Assembly: GCF_005887635.2 (NCBI RefSeq)
Contig: NZ_CP040818.1
Location: 2,448,501-2,512,500 of the forward strand
DNA from: Paroceanicella profunda
GTDB taxonomy: Bacteria; Pseudomonadota; Alphaproteobacteria; Rhodobacterales; Rhodobacteraceae
DNA length: 64,000 bases
Direction of reading: 5' to 3'
The notes beneath the pieces are model-generated. The model was given only the letters and a program-made list of their open reading frames with translations. It had not been told where the DNA came from and ran no database searches. Shown here in pieces: positions 45,695 through 55,742 of the stretch; the stretch's first letter is position 1; every line of letters begins with the position of its first letter. The position numbers were made by a program, and so were the translations under genes.

Positions 45695-45982
45695 ATGAAA
45701 TTCACCCCCCTGCATGACCGCGTTCTGGTCCGTCGCCTCGAAGGCGAAGAGAAGACCAAGGGCGGCCTGATCATCCCCGACAGCGCAAAAGAAAAGCCGG
45801 CCGAGGGCGAAGTGATCGCGGCGGGCGAAGGCGCGCGCAAGGATTCGGGCGAGCTGATCCCGATGGCCGTGAAGGCTGGTGACCGCGTGCTGTTCGGCAA
45901 ATGGTCGGGCACCGAGGTCAAGGTCGACGGCGAAGACCTGCTCATCATGAAGGAAGGCGACATCCTCGGCCTGATCGGCTGA
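45695..45982 (+). CDS. groES: Co-chaperonin GroES
   Basis: A 95-residue Cpn10 that caps the GroEL ring during ATP-driven protein folding. It starts [38 protein letters not shown], containing the mobile loop (17-35), and ends [20 protein letters not shown] lies 8 nt before the ATG at 45695; the frame is open upstream but that part is not GroES. It is 50 bp upstream of groEL in one heat-shock operon under CIRCE control. Confidence 0.97.
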   Translation: MKFTPLHDRVLVRRLEGEEKTKGGLIIPDSAKEKPAEGEVIAAGEGARKDSGELIPMAVKAGDRVLFGKWSGTEVKVDGEDLLIMKEGDILGLIG

Positions 45983-46014
45983 GCGACCGCCTCCTCTCCC
46001 TCCGAAACAACTGA

Positions 46015-47688
<1,674 letters not shown>

Positions 47689-47732
47689 TCATCGCCGTTC
47701 CCGCTCAGGAACGTCTGCCAGAGATGGCACGG

Positions 47733-47760
47733 AAGGGCCGCCCGCAAGGGCGGCCCTTTT
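47733..47760 (+). terminator. Intrinsic terminator of groESL
   Basis: GGGCCGCCC (47735-47743) pairs with GGGCGGCCC (47748-47756) around a GCAA tetraloop, flanked by AA/TT pairs and ending in TTTT. It is 45 bp after the groEL stop. Confidence 0.9.
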
Positions 47761-47790
47761 CGCTTGCGCGCGGCCCCGCCCGGGCCGGAC

Positions 47791-47934
47791 ACTCACCGCA
47801 CTCACCGCACTCACCGCACTCACCGCACTCACCGCACTCACCGCACTCACCGCACTCACCGCACTCACCGCACTCACCGCACTCACCGCACTCACCGCAC
47901 TCACCGCACTCACCGCACTCACCGCACTCACCGC
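47791..47934. repeat. Perfect 9-bp tandem repeat, 16 copies
   Basis: ACTCACCGC is repeated sixteen times without mismatch, starting 30 bp after the groESL terminator. It reads as THR/HSP or CGE/VSA peptides depending on frame, none with gene context. Confidence 0.97.
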
Positions 47935-48173
47935 ACGCGCACACCGTGCCGAGCGGGAGGTTTCAGACCCGCGAACCGCCCGGTCACGGGGAAAACGGGG
48001 GCGCTCCCGTGCCGTGGTCACCTGCCGGTGCCCCCGGCTTTGGGCCGGGCCGGGTGCTGCGCAGCCGGCGGTGGCGCGGAACGGGGGGTGTGGGAGAGGG
48101 AGGTTCCCCGGCGCGCCTGGGGCGGCGCACGGCGCTTTACAGGCGGGGCGGCTGCCGCCATAGGTGACGGATC
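47935..48173. other. Intergenic region after the 9-bp array
   Basis: 239 bp leading to the EamA transporter gene; together with the array it forms a 413-bp gap. No gene or clear promoter is recognised. Confidence 0.5.
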
Positions 48174-49022
48174 ATGCGTCTGTTCCTGCTCACGGCTCTC
48201 ACCCTCATCGCCTTCGCGGCCAACTCCGTGCTCGCGCGCGCCGCCCTCGCGGAGGGGGCGATCGGGCCGGGCCTGTTCACCGCGCTGCGCCTCGCGGCCG
48301 GCGCGCTCATGCTGGGGTTCCTGGTGGCGGCGCGGCGGCGCCGGGCGGGGCGGGGCGCGGGCGGGCTCTCGGGCGGCTGGTTTCCGGCTCTGATGCTGCT
48401 CGTCTATGCCGCGGGCTTCTCCTTTGCCTATACCGGGCTGCCCACGGGCACCGGGGCGCTGATCCTGTTCGGCGGCGTGCAGGTGACCATGTTCGCCGGC
48501 GCACTGGCGGGCGGCGAGCGGCCGGGTGTCGCGCGCTGGGCGGGGGCGGTGCTGGCGCTGGCCGGGCTGGGCGTGCTCTTCGCCCCCGGAGCGGCGGCGC
48601 CCGCGCCGGACCGGGCGGCGCTGATGCTCGCCGCCGCGGTGGGCTGGGGTGTCTACTCGCTGCGCGGGCGCGCCGCGGGCGACGCGCTGGGCGCGACGGC
48701 CGGCAACTTCCTTCTCGCCGCCGTGCCGGGCTGTGCCATCGGGCTGCTGGCCGGGGAGCCGGCGCCGGGGCTGGTCGGCGTTCTGCTGGCGGTCGCCTCC
48801 GGGGCGGTGGCCTCCGGGCTGGGCTATGCCCTGTGGTACACGGTGCTCCTGCGGCTGGAGATGAGCGTGGCGGCCGTGGCGCAGCTCACCGTGCCGCTGA
48901 TCGCGCTGGCCGGCGGCATGGTGTTTCTCGGCGAGCCGGCCACCTGGCGCTTCGCCGTGGCCGCGGCGCTGGTGCTCGGCGGGGTGGGCGGGGCGATCCT
49001 GCTGGGAAGGCGCCGGGCGTGA
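48174..49022 (+). CDS. EamA/DMT family transporter
   Basis: A 282-residue inner-membrane protein with ten predicted helices in two EamA repeats, beginning MRLFLLTALTLIAFAANSVLARAALAEG. YAAGFSFAYTGLPTGTGALILFGGVQVTM and the second-repeat VAAVAQLTVPLIALAGGMVFLGE are typical. Such proteins export amino acids or other metabolites; the substrate is not readable. Its stop overlaps the GTG of the next small gene (GTGA). Starts at 48174 with an ATG following GTGACGGATC, a weak ribosome binding site. Confidence 0.9.
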   Translation: MRLFLLTALTLIAFAANSVLARAALAEGAIGPGLFTALRLAAGALMLGFLVAARRRRAGRGAGGLSGGWFPALMLLVYAAGFSFAYTGLPTGTGALILFGGVQVTMFAGALAGGERPGVARWAGAVLALAGLGVLFAPGAAAPAPDRAALMLAAAVGWGVYSLRGRAAGDALGATAGNFLLAAVPGCAIGLLAGEPAPGLVGVLLAVASGAVASGLGYALWYTVLLRLEMSVAAVAQLTVPLIALAGGMVFLGEPATWRFAVAAALVLGGVGGAILLGRRRA

Positions 49023-49354
49023 GCGCGCATGACAGCCGCCGCGCGCTGCTGGTGTTTCCGGGGCGCGACCTGCGCCGGGCGGCGCGGCCGCTCGGGCATG
49101 GCTCGCTCGCCGCCGGGCTGCGGCAGGCGATCCGGCGCGGGCTGGCGGAGGAGGCGGCGGGCGCGGTGCAGGTGCCGGCGGCCTGGCCGGGGGGCCGGCC
49201 GGTGGTGCTGCAACTGGAGCCGCCGCTGCGCGCGGCGCTGGAGGCGCGGGCCGCCGCCGCCGGGGTGTCTCCCGAAGCGGCGGCGCTGGCACTCGCGGCG
49301 CGCGGGGTCGCGCCGCGCGCCGCGGGGCATCCGGACGCTCAGAACACGAAGTGA
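49019..49354 (+). CDS. Small Ala/Arg-rich hypothetical protein coupled to the EamA gene
   Basis: A 111-residue frame starting with GTG that overlaps the EamA stop codon by four bases (GTGA). Third codon positions are almost all G or C, like real genes here. It starts VSAHDSRRALLVFPGRDLRRAARPL and ends with a helical VVLQLEPPLRAALEARAAAAGVSPEAAAL stretch that vaguely recalls ribbon-helix-helix or small dimerisation domains. Its last 16 bp overlap the end of the RTX gene on the other strand. Function unknown; existence is inferred from coupling and codon pattern. Confidence 0.45.
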   Translation: MSAHDSRRALLVFPGRDLRRAARPLGHGSLAAGLRQAIRRGLAEEAAGAVQVPAAWPGGRPVVLQLEPPLRAALEARAAAAGVSPEAAALALAARGVAPRAAGHPDAQNTK

Positions 49355-51261
49355 TCCGCGTCCAGGGTGACGTCGGCGGCATGGGTCAGCACGATCTTGT
49401 CGCCGGCGTCACCGTAGCGCACCACGGTGCGCTCCTCCGTGCGCGCGACCAGGGTGAGGTCCTCGAAGGCGAGGCCGGTGGCCGAGAGGTCCAGCCGGTC
49501 GTCGCTCTCGAACTTCCAGACCCTGTCGAGCCCGTCGCCCTCCATGAAGGCGAAGGTGTCGGCGCCCGCGCCGCCGCGCATGCGGTCGTCCCCGGTGCCG
49601 CCGATCAGCAGGTCGTCGCCGCCGTTGCCGCGCAGGATGTCGTCGCCCGCGCCGCCCATGAGGGTGTTGTCCTGCCAGTTGCCGCGCAGCAGGTCATCGA
49701 CCAGCGAGCCGGTCATCGTGCCCGCGTCGCGCGCGATGCGCCCGTCCAGGCCCGAGGCGAGGTCGATGAGCGTGGTGGTGCCGGAGACCTCGTAGGCCAC
49801 CGCGAGCTGGGCCGAGCCGCTCACGCTCTGGGCCGCCGGGATGAACCGGATCACCTCGGGCGAGGTGTCGCCCACCACCGCGCTCTCGATATAGGCGGCG
49901 AATTCCGGGGCGGCGGGGGTGTCGATGTTGAAGATCATGATGCCGCTGTCGCGCTCCAGCCCGATGAAGGCGAAGCGGTGGCCGTCCACCTCGCCCACGG
50001 CGACGGCTTCCGGCTCCGGGCCCTTGGCGTCGGAGCGGTTGTCGTCCACCACGCCGGGGGCGTCATTGGGAAAGTCGTCGTTGTTGAAGGCGTTGGCCAC
50101 GCGCAGGCGGGCGATCACGGTCTCGAACATGTCACCGGAATCGAACACCTCGGTGCCGTCGGCGGCGAAGATGGTGAAGGAGCGCGCGCCGTAGGCGTAG
50201 AGCGCGTCGAAGTCGCCGTCGCCATCCGTGTCGCCGTCGACGGTCGAGACGGAGAGGCGGCCGATGCCCGCGTCGGTCTGCAGGGCGGCGGCGTCGGGGA
50301 AGGCGTCGGGGTCCAGGTCGAGGTCCTCGATGCGGGCGTTCTCGCCGCGGTCGTCGCCCTCGTTGGCGGTGATGTACCAGGTCTGGCCGGCGTCCTCGAA
50401 GGCGGCGATGGAATCGGCCATGCGCATGCCCAGCACCGGGTGGCGGGCGATGTCGATCGCGTCGTCCTTGTCGGAGGCGTCGAACCCGTTGCCCGGCAGG
50501 GAATGGTCGGTGGTGCCCAGGGTGCGGATGTCGGACCAGCTCCGGCTCTCCAGGTCGAACACCGCCACGGCGTTCGCCTCCTGCAGGGTGACGAAGAGCT
50601 GGCTGCCGTCCGGCGAGACGGCGATGTATTCCGGCTCGAAGTCGCCGGAGGCGGAGGCGCCGGGGAAGATGCGGATGCCGGCGGCGCGCAGCGCGTCCTC
50701 CAGCCCGTCGAATTCGGAGAAATCATAGGTGGCGGCGGCGCGCGGGGCGGCGAGGTCCACCACGGTGATGCTGCCCTTCGCGGGGGTGGCGTAATCCTCG
50801 ATGAACTCGCCGTCCGCGTCGGTGCGGGTCTCAGCCTCGTTGGCCACGTAGACCTGCGTGCCGTCGGCGGAGAAGGTCACCATGTCCGGGTGGTTGCCGG
50901 TTTCCACCAGGGTGGGGGCCGCGTCCGGGTCCGCCGCGTCGAAGAGGGCGAGCAGGCCGGCGCGGGCCTGCGCGCTCTCGCCGGAGCCGATGTCGGTGGT
51001 GTCGATGGCCACCGCGATGGTGCCGTGGCTCACCGCCACGGAGTTCACGCCCTTGTAGTCCGGCAGGGAGGTGAGATCGACGGAGCGCTCCAACGCCATG
51101 GTCGCGGCGTCGATGACGTCGATGCGCCCGGCCGCGCCGTTGGTCACGTAGAGCAGCCCGTCCTCATAGGCCACCACCTCGGAGCCGGCCTCGCCGAAGC
51201 CGCTCACGTAGCTGCCGGCAAGGGTGATGCCGCTGGCGGCGGCGCTGTCGTTGTAGGCCAT
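49339..51261 (-). CDS. Choice-of-anchor-I beta-propeller protein with C-terminal RTX repeats (type I secreted)
   Basis: A 640-residue acidic protein. Residues 1-480 form a beta-propeller-like domain of the choice-of-anchor I / esterase-like family (VYVANEAETR, YIAVSPDGSQLFVTLQEANAVAVFDL, WYITANEGDDRGENAR, KGPEPEAVAVGEVDGHRFAFIGLERDSGIMIFNI). Residues about 545-590 are RTX calcium-binding nonapeptides (GGAGDDILRGNGGDDLLIGG), followed by the short hydrophobic end DADHFVF typical of type I secretion substrates. It has no signal peptide, consistent with ABC export; no exporter gene is nearby. Some relatives are annotated as phosphatases, but no metal site was confirmed. The start at 51261 follows GGGAG. 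Confidence 0.9.
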   Translation of the reverse strand: MAYNDSAAASGITLAGSYVSGFGEAGSEVVAYEDGLLYVTNGAAGRIDVIDAATMALERSVDLTSLPDYKGVNSVAVSHGTIAVAIDTTDIGSGESAQARAGLLALFDAADPDAAPTLVETGNHPDMVTFSADGTQVYVANEAETRTDADGEFIEDYATPAKGSITVVDLAAPRAAATYDFSEFDGLEDALRAAGIRIFPGASASGDFEPEYIAVSPDGSQLFVTLQEANAVAVFDLESRSWSDIRTLGTTDHSLPGNGFDASDKDDAIDIARHPVLGMRMADSIAAFEDAGQTWYITANEGDDRGENARIEDLDLDPDAFPDAAALQTDAGIGRLSVSTVDGDTDGDGDFDALYAYGARSFTIFAADGTEVFDSGDMFETVIARLRVANAFNNDDFPNDAPGVVDDNRSDAKGPEPEAVAVGEVDGHRFAFIGLERDSGIMIFNIDTPAAPEFAAYIESAVVGDTSPEVIRFIPAAQSVSGSAQLAVAYEVSGTTTLIDLASGLDGRIARDAGTMTGSLVDDLLRGNWQDNTLMGGAGDDILRGNGGDDLLIGGTGDDRMRGGAGADTFAFMEGDGLDRVWKFESDDRLDLSATGLAFEDLTLVARTEERTVVRYGDAGDKIVLTHAADVTLDADHFVF

Positions 51262-51493
51262 CTGTCTGTCTCCCGATCCCTGGTGCGCAAGCGCGCTCGG
51301 CCCCTGCCATAGGCGGCGGGCCTGACGGAGACGCGACAGCATTGCGACGAAGGCGTGACAGGCTCGGCCGCGGCGCTGTGGCACCTCGTCCGCCGGTCCC
51401 GGGCACACCGGTCTGGCTCCGGACAAGTGGCAGGGTGACAGGAAGGGTCAGGACCGGGGCAGGCACCACAGGCGCGCGATGCCCGCCGATCGT

Positions 51494-52567
51494 TCAGCGG
51501 CGGGGCGAGATCCGGGTGACGTGCCCCATCTTCCGCCCGGGCCGGGCTTCGGCCTTGCCGTAGAGGTGGAGGCCGGTGGCGGGGTCGGCGGCGTAGCGCG
51601 CCCAGTCCCCGGCCTCGTCGCCGATGAGGTTGGTCATCACCGCGTCCGAGTGCCGGCTGCCGTCGCCCAGCGGCCAGCCGGCCACGGCGCGGATGTGCTG
51701 GGCGAACTGGTCGATCACGCAGGCCTCGATGGTCCAGTGCCCGGAATTGTGCACCCGGGGCGCGATCTCGTTGACCACCAGCCCCGAGGCGGTGACGAAC
51801 AACTCCACCCCCATCACGCCCACGTAGTCCAGTGCGTTGAGGATGCGCCCGGCCAGCAGAACCGCATCGGTTCCCCGGCCGCGGCCGAGGCTGGCGGGCA
51901 GGGTGGTGGTGTGCAGGATGCCGTCGCGGTGCACGTTCTCGCCCGGGTCGTAGCAGGTGACAGACCCGTCCAGCGCGCGGGCCGCGATCACGGAGACCTC
52001 GCGTTCGAAGGCCACGAACCCTTCCAGCAGGCCCGGCGCGCCGGCAAGTGCGGCGAAGGCCTGCGGGGCCTCCTCCGGCGCCATGATGCGCACCTGGCCC
52101 TTGCCGTCATAGCCCATGCGGCGGGTTTTCAGGATGGCGGGCGTGCCGATCTCGGCGAGCGCCGCCTCCAGTTCCTCCAGCGTGTCGACCGCGCGGTAGG
52201 GCGCCGTGGCGAGGCCCAGCCCGGCGAGGAAATCCTTCTCCGTCAGCCGGTCCTGCGACATCTCCAGCGCCCGCGCGCCCGGCCGCACCGGGCGCAGCGC
52301 TTCCAGCACCGCGACGGCCTCCAGCGGGATGTTCTCGAACTCGAAGGTCACCACGTCCACGCTGTCGGCGAAAAGCCGCAGCGCCTCGGTGTCATCGTAG
52401 CCGGCGGTGGTCACGGCATGGGCCACGTCGCCGGCCGGCGGGTTGGCCAGCGGGTCGTAGACATGACAGCGCAGCCCCAGCCGGGCGGCGGCGATGGAGA
52501 GCATGCGGCCAAGCTGCCCGCCGCCGAGAATGCCGATGGTCGCTCCGGGGTGCAGGGCTTCTGTCAC
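51494..52567 (-). CDS. purK: 5-(carboxyamino)imidazole ribonucleotide synthase PurK
   Basis: A 357-residue ATP-grasp enzyme converting AIR, ATP and bicarbonate to N5-CAIR in purine synthesis. IGILGGGQLGRMLSIAAARLG begins the N-terminal domain; VTFEFENIPLEAV, TPAILKTRRMGYDGKGQV (ATP Lys and loop), FVAFEREVSVIAAR and NEIAPRVHNSGHWTIEAC (Mg-binding) follow. The GTG start at 52567 follows GGAG; it is 40 bp downstream of purE, the enzyme that uses its product. Confidence 0.96.
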   Translation of the reverse strand: MTEALHPGATIGILGGGQLGRMLSIAAARLGLRCHVYDPLANPPAGDVAHAVTTAGYDDTEALRLFADSVDVVTFEFENIPLEAVAVLEALRPVRPGARALEMSQDRLTEKDFLAGLGLATAPYRAVDTLEELEAALAEIGTPAILKTRRMGYDGKGQVRIMAPEEAPQAFAALAGAPGLLEGFVAFEREVSVIAARALDGSVTCYDPGENVHRDGILHTTTLPASLGRGRGTDAVLLAGRILNALDYVGVMGVELFVTASGLVVNEIAPRVHNSGHWTIEACVIDQFAQHIRAVAGWPLGDGSRHSDAVMTNLIGDEAGDWARYAADPATGLHLYGKAEARPGRKMGHVTRISPRR

Positions 52568-52607
52568 GGTCGGGGGTCTCCACAGATGAGGGGGCAGGGG
52601 ACGGGGA

Positions 52608-53099
52608 TCAGAGCGCGTCGACCGGCGCATCGGCGACGGCCTCGCTCTGCGCGAGGCGCCAGGCGTCGAGCCTGTCGGCGAGGGCGGGGTCGGTCGTGGC
52701 AAGCTGCGCCAGGGCGAAGAGTGCGGCGTTCGCCGCCCCCGCCGCGCCGATCGCCAGCGTGCCGACCGGGATGCCGCGCGGCATCTGGACGATGGAGAGC
52801 AGGCTGTCGAGCCCGGACAGCGCCTTCGACTGCACCGGCACGCCGAGCACCGGAACCCGGGTCTTGGCCGCGAGCATCCCCGGCAGGTGCGCCGCTCCGC
52901 CGGCCCCGGCGATGATGGCGCGCAACCCGCGCCCCGCGGCACTTTCGGCATAGGCGAACAGCCGGTCGGGCGTGCGATGGGCGGAGACGATCTTCACCTC
53001 ATGGGCCACGCCGAACTCCTCCAGGAGCACGGCGGCATTGCGCATCGTCTCCCAGTCGGACTGGCTGCCCATCACGATTCCGACGAGGGGAGAGGCCAT
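52608..53099 (-). CDS. purE: N5-CAIR mutase PurE (class I)
   Basis: A 163-residue enzyme that moves the carboxylate of N5-CAIR to form [18 protein letters not shown] (phosphate/CO2 loop), [16 protein letters not shown] (catalytic His), [16 protein letters not shown] and [21 protein letters not shown] are all present, as in class I PurE that works with PurK. AAGGAG lies ahead of the ATG at 53099; a longer in-frame start is less likely. First gene of the purEK operon. Confidence 0.97.
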   Translation of the reverse strand: MASPLVGIVMGSQSDWETMRNAAVLLEEFGVAHEVKIVSAHRTPDRLFAYAESAAGRGLRAIIAGAGGAAHLPGMLAAKTRVPVLGVPVQSKALSGLDSLLSIVQMPRGIPVGTLAIGAAGAANAALFALAQLATTDPALADRLDAWRLAQSEAVADAPVDAL

Positions 53100-53222
53100 G
53101 CGATGCTCCTTCACGCGCTTGAGGTGGCGCACCTTATTGCGGCCGCAGGGCGTGTTCAAGCACGCAGCGCCGCCCCGCGCGACGGGCCGGGCAGGGCGAT
53201 GCTCCCCGGCGCGGCGCGCGGC

Positions 53223-54146
53223 TCAGGCTTCGTCCTCCGCGCCGGTGGCCTCCGTGGACGCGGGGCCGAGATGCCAGGCGAGCGCTTCCAGCAGGCGCGC
53301 CCAGCCGTTCTGCAGCCGGGCGCCGCGCTCCGGCTGGCCCGGCTCCAGCGCATGGCTCACCACGATCACGCAGCCGCCACTTTCCGGGTAAAGCTCGACC
53401 TGCACCTGCTCGGATTCCGCGGTCTCCGGCCCGTCGGCATAGGTGAAGATCAGGTATTCCCCGCGCGACAGCTCCAGGAAGGTGCCCCGGCGGTAGTGGC
53501 TGCCCTCCGGGCCGCTGCGGATCAGCCGGAAATGCCCGCCCGGGCGGGGGTCGATCTCCACGAAGCGCTCGGTGTCGCCGCTCGCCGGCGTCTCGTAGGC
53601 CTCGAACACCCAGGACGGCGCGCTGCGGGCATCGATCAGCGCGGCGAACACCGTGGCCGGAGAATGCGGCAGCATGCGCGCGGCGGTGATGCGCTCCTGG
53701 ATCGACATCGGGCTTCCTTTCTGTGCTCCCGCCTCGCGTGGCCGGACGGGGCGCGGATCGGCGGGGCGGGCAGCCGGCGTGCCGGCCTGAGCGGCAGTCC
53801 TGGCCTGGCCCCGCTGTCCGGGCGCGGCCCGGGCCTCGCGGGAGGAGGGGCGGGGCGCCTCGGGCCCGGGGGCATGCCCGGAAGCGCTCTCGAGCCAGGC
53901 AAGCGCCGGCAGGGCCGCCCCTGGCACGGCATGGCAGACATGGGTGCGCCCGTGCACCTCGCGGCGGATGAGCCCGGCGGCCTCCAGAACCTTCACGTGT
54001 TTCGACACCGCCGCGAGGGTCATCGCGAAGGGCTGCGCGAGGTCACCGATGCGCGCGGGCTGGCGCCGGACGCGCGAGAGGATCGCGCGCCGCGTCGGGT
54101 CGGCGAGGGCGCCGAAAATGGTGTCAAGGTTTTTGTCTCCGGGCAT
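53223..54146 (-). CDS. ArsR-type regulator fused to an SRPBCC (AHSA1) domain
   Basis: A single 307-residue frame. Residues 1-90 are an ArsR winged helix (LDTIFGALADPTRRAILSRV, FAMTLAAVSKHVKVLEAAGLI) with no metal-binding Cys pair. Residues about 92-146 are a low-complexity Pro/Ala/Arg linker. Residues 147-307 are an SRPBCC/AHSA1 domain (MSIQERITAARMLPHSPATVFAALID, GGHFRLIRSGPEGSHYRRGTFLE). Elsewhere these are two neighbouring genes. A strong ribosome binding site (AAAGGAAG) precedes the internal ATG at 53708, so a separate SRPBCC protein may also be made. The absence of a stop in the linker could be recent. The bound ligand is unknown. Confidence 0.82.
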   Translation of the reverse strand: MPGDKNLDTIFGALADPTRRAILSRVRRQPARIGDLAQPFAMTLAAVSKHVKVLEAAGLIRREVHGRTHVCHAVPGAALPALAWLESASGHAPGPEAPRPSSREARAAPGQRGQARTAAQAGTPAARPADPRPVRPREAGAQKGSPMSIQERITAARMLPHSPATVFAALIDARSAPSWVFEAYETPASGDTERFVEIDPRPGGHFRLIRSGPEGSHYRRGTFLELSRGEYLIFTYADGPETAESEQVQVELYPESGGCVIVVSHALEPGQPERGARLQNGWARLLEALAWHLGPASTEATGAEDEA

Positions 54147-54310
54147 GAGGCGGATATGTTTCCGCCGCCCGGGAAGTCAACAAGCGCGCTGCGCGAGGGC
54201 CCGCGACGTGACGCCGGCGCCTCTGCGCGGCGATCCGCCCGCCCGCCGCCCGGCAGGATCCGGCACGAAAGGGATCTCCCCCACGCCGCACGCGCAGGCC
54301 GGCGCCCGGT

Positions 54311-54544
54311 TCAGGCGATGATGTCGGGGGTGAGCGTGTCCTCGATGCGCGAAATCTCGTCCTTCAGCAGCAGCTTGCGCTTCTTCAGCCGGCGGATGGT
54401 GAGGATGTCGGCGCGCGCCTCCATGTCGAGCGCGGCAATCGCCTGGTCCAGGTCCCGGTGTTCCCGCCGCAGCATGTCGAGCCGGATGCGCAGGATGTCC
54501 TCGCGGCTCATCTGTGGAGGTGTGTTGTTCATCTCACCATTCAT
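54311..54544 (-). CDS. YdcH family protein (DUF465)
   Basis: A small helical protein of about 77 residues (from ATG 54544; ATG 54532, MNNTPPQMSRED, is an equally possible start). The family core is ILRIRLDMLRREHRDLDQAIAALDM followed by ILTIRRLKKRKLLLKDEISRIED, a coiled-coil hairpin. Function is unknown throughout bacteria. Ribosome binding signals are weak for every start. It is divergent from the S49 protease gene, an arrangement seen in related genomes. Confidence 0.88.
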   Translation of the reverse strand: MNGEMNNTPPQMSREDILRIRLDMLRREHRDLDQAIAALDMEARADILTIRRLKKRKLLLKDEISRIEDTLTPDIIA

Positions 54545-54655
54545 GAGCAGAGGTCCGCGGGCTTGGGGCGACAGAGGCAACATATCGCACTCGGACGCGC
54601 TCCGAAAGAGCCGCCGCCGCTTGAAGGGGTGCTTTTCGAAGGCTAGATATCGGGG

Positions 54656-55468
54656 ATGAAACTCGTTTCCCGACTTCGAGAGCTGTTTCCCTCCCGCCCG
54701 ACCGTGGCGGTGATCCGCCTCTACGGGGCTATCGGCGTCTCCGGACGCTTCGGCTCAGCGCTGTCCGATCACGCGCTGGCCGGGACAATCGAGCGCGCCT
54801 TCCGGCGCGGCAAGCCGAAGGCGGTGGCGCTGGCGATCAACTCGCCCGGCGGCTCGCCCACGCAATCGGCGCTGATCGCCGCGCGCATCCGGCGGCTGGC
54901 GGCGGAGAGGAACATCCCCGTCTTCGCCTTCTGCGAGGACGTGGCCGCCTCCGGGGGCTACTGGCTCGCCACCGCGGCGGACGAGATCTGGGCCGATGAC
55001 AACTCGGTGATCGGCTCCATCGGGGTGATCTCCGCCGGCTTCGGCCTGCAGGACCTCATCGCCCGCCACGGGGTGGAGCGCCGGGTGCACACGGCCGGGC
55101 AGAGCAAGTCCATGCTCGACCCGTTCCGCCCGGAGCAGCCGGAGGATGTCGCCCGCCTCACCCGGGTGCTCGAACGCATCCACGCCAATTTCAAGCTGCA
55201 GGTCGCCTCCCGCCGCGGCGCGAAGCTGCCCGAGGGCGAGGACCTGTTCACCGGCGACATCTGGATCGGCGCCGAGGCGCGGGACAAGGGGCTGATCGAC
55301 GGTGTCGGCCACCTGATCCCGGTGATGAAGGCGAAGTTCGGGCCGAAGACCCGCTTTGCCCTGTGCAGCCCGAAACGCTCGCTGTTCCAGCGCATCGGCG
55401 CCCCGGGCGCTGCCAGCCTGGTGGAGGCGGTCGAGGATCGCAGCCTCTGGGCCCGGTACGGGCTGTGA
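54656..55468 (+). CDS. S49 family serine protease (SppA/SohB-like)
   Basis: A 270-residue protease of the signal-peptide-peptidase A family. The nucleophile is S99 in DVAASGGYWLATAADEI, and the general base is K151 in AGQSKSMLDPF, the Ser-Lys dyad of S49 enzymes. INSPGGSPTQSALIAARI is the substrate-binding Gly-rich strand. It lacks a clear signal peptide; related short alphaproteobacterial forms act at the inner membrane or cytoplasmically on cleaved signal peptides. It is followed one base later by a small membrane protein gene. Confidence 0.94.
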   Translation: MKLVSRLRELFPSRPTVAVIRLYGAIGVSGRFGSALSDHALAGTIERAFRRGKPKAVALAINSPGGSPTQSALIAARIRRLAAERNIPVFAFCEDVAASGGYWLATAADEIWADDNSVIGSIGVISAGFGLQDLIARHGVERRVHTAGQSKSMLDPFRPEQPEDVARLTRVLERIHANFKLQVASRRGAKLPEGEDLFTGDIWIGAEARDKGLIDGVGHLIPVMKAKFGPKTRFALCSPKRSLFQRIGAPGAASLVEAVEDRSLWARYGL

Positions 55469-55469
55469 C

Positions 55470-55649
55470 ATGATGGCGAAAATCGCGCTTCTGCTGCTCG
55501 TCGTGCTCGCGGTCATCGCGCTGGCGGGGAAGTGGGCGGAGAAGATCCTGCCGCGCCGAAAGGGCCCCGAGGTGCGCGCGGCCCGCAAGTGCCCGCAATG
55601 CGGTGCCTGGCAGGTGGAGGGGGTTCCCTGCATCTGCGCAGAAAAATGA
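55470..55649 (+). CDS. Small single-helix membrane protein with Cys-rich tail
   Basis: A 59-residue protein starting one base after the S49 protease stop (MMAKIALLLLVVLAVIALAGKW; ATG 55470 or 55473). Residues 4-20 form one transmembrane helix; the tail has CPQCGAW and CIC, a probable zinc-ribbon or disulfide motif. The gene is too short to place in a family, but near-zero spacing to the protease and similar small genes after sppA in related genomes (recalled, not checked) suggest it is real. Confidence 0.65.
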   Translation: MMAKIALLLLVVLAVIALAGKWAEKILPRRKGPEVRAARKCPQCGAWQVEGVPCICAEK

Positions 55650-55742
55650 CCCTCCGCCCTTCCGCCGCCGGTACGCCGCGCATACATGAGAGACCCGATC
55701 GCCCCCACACGCGGGCCTGAACGTACCGGAGCTGCCGCCAAT

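Noticed and set aside
47791..47934. Possible CRISPR or protein-coding repeat after groEL
   Set aside because: 9-bp units abut directly with no spacers, and they lie beyond a strong terminator.
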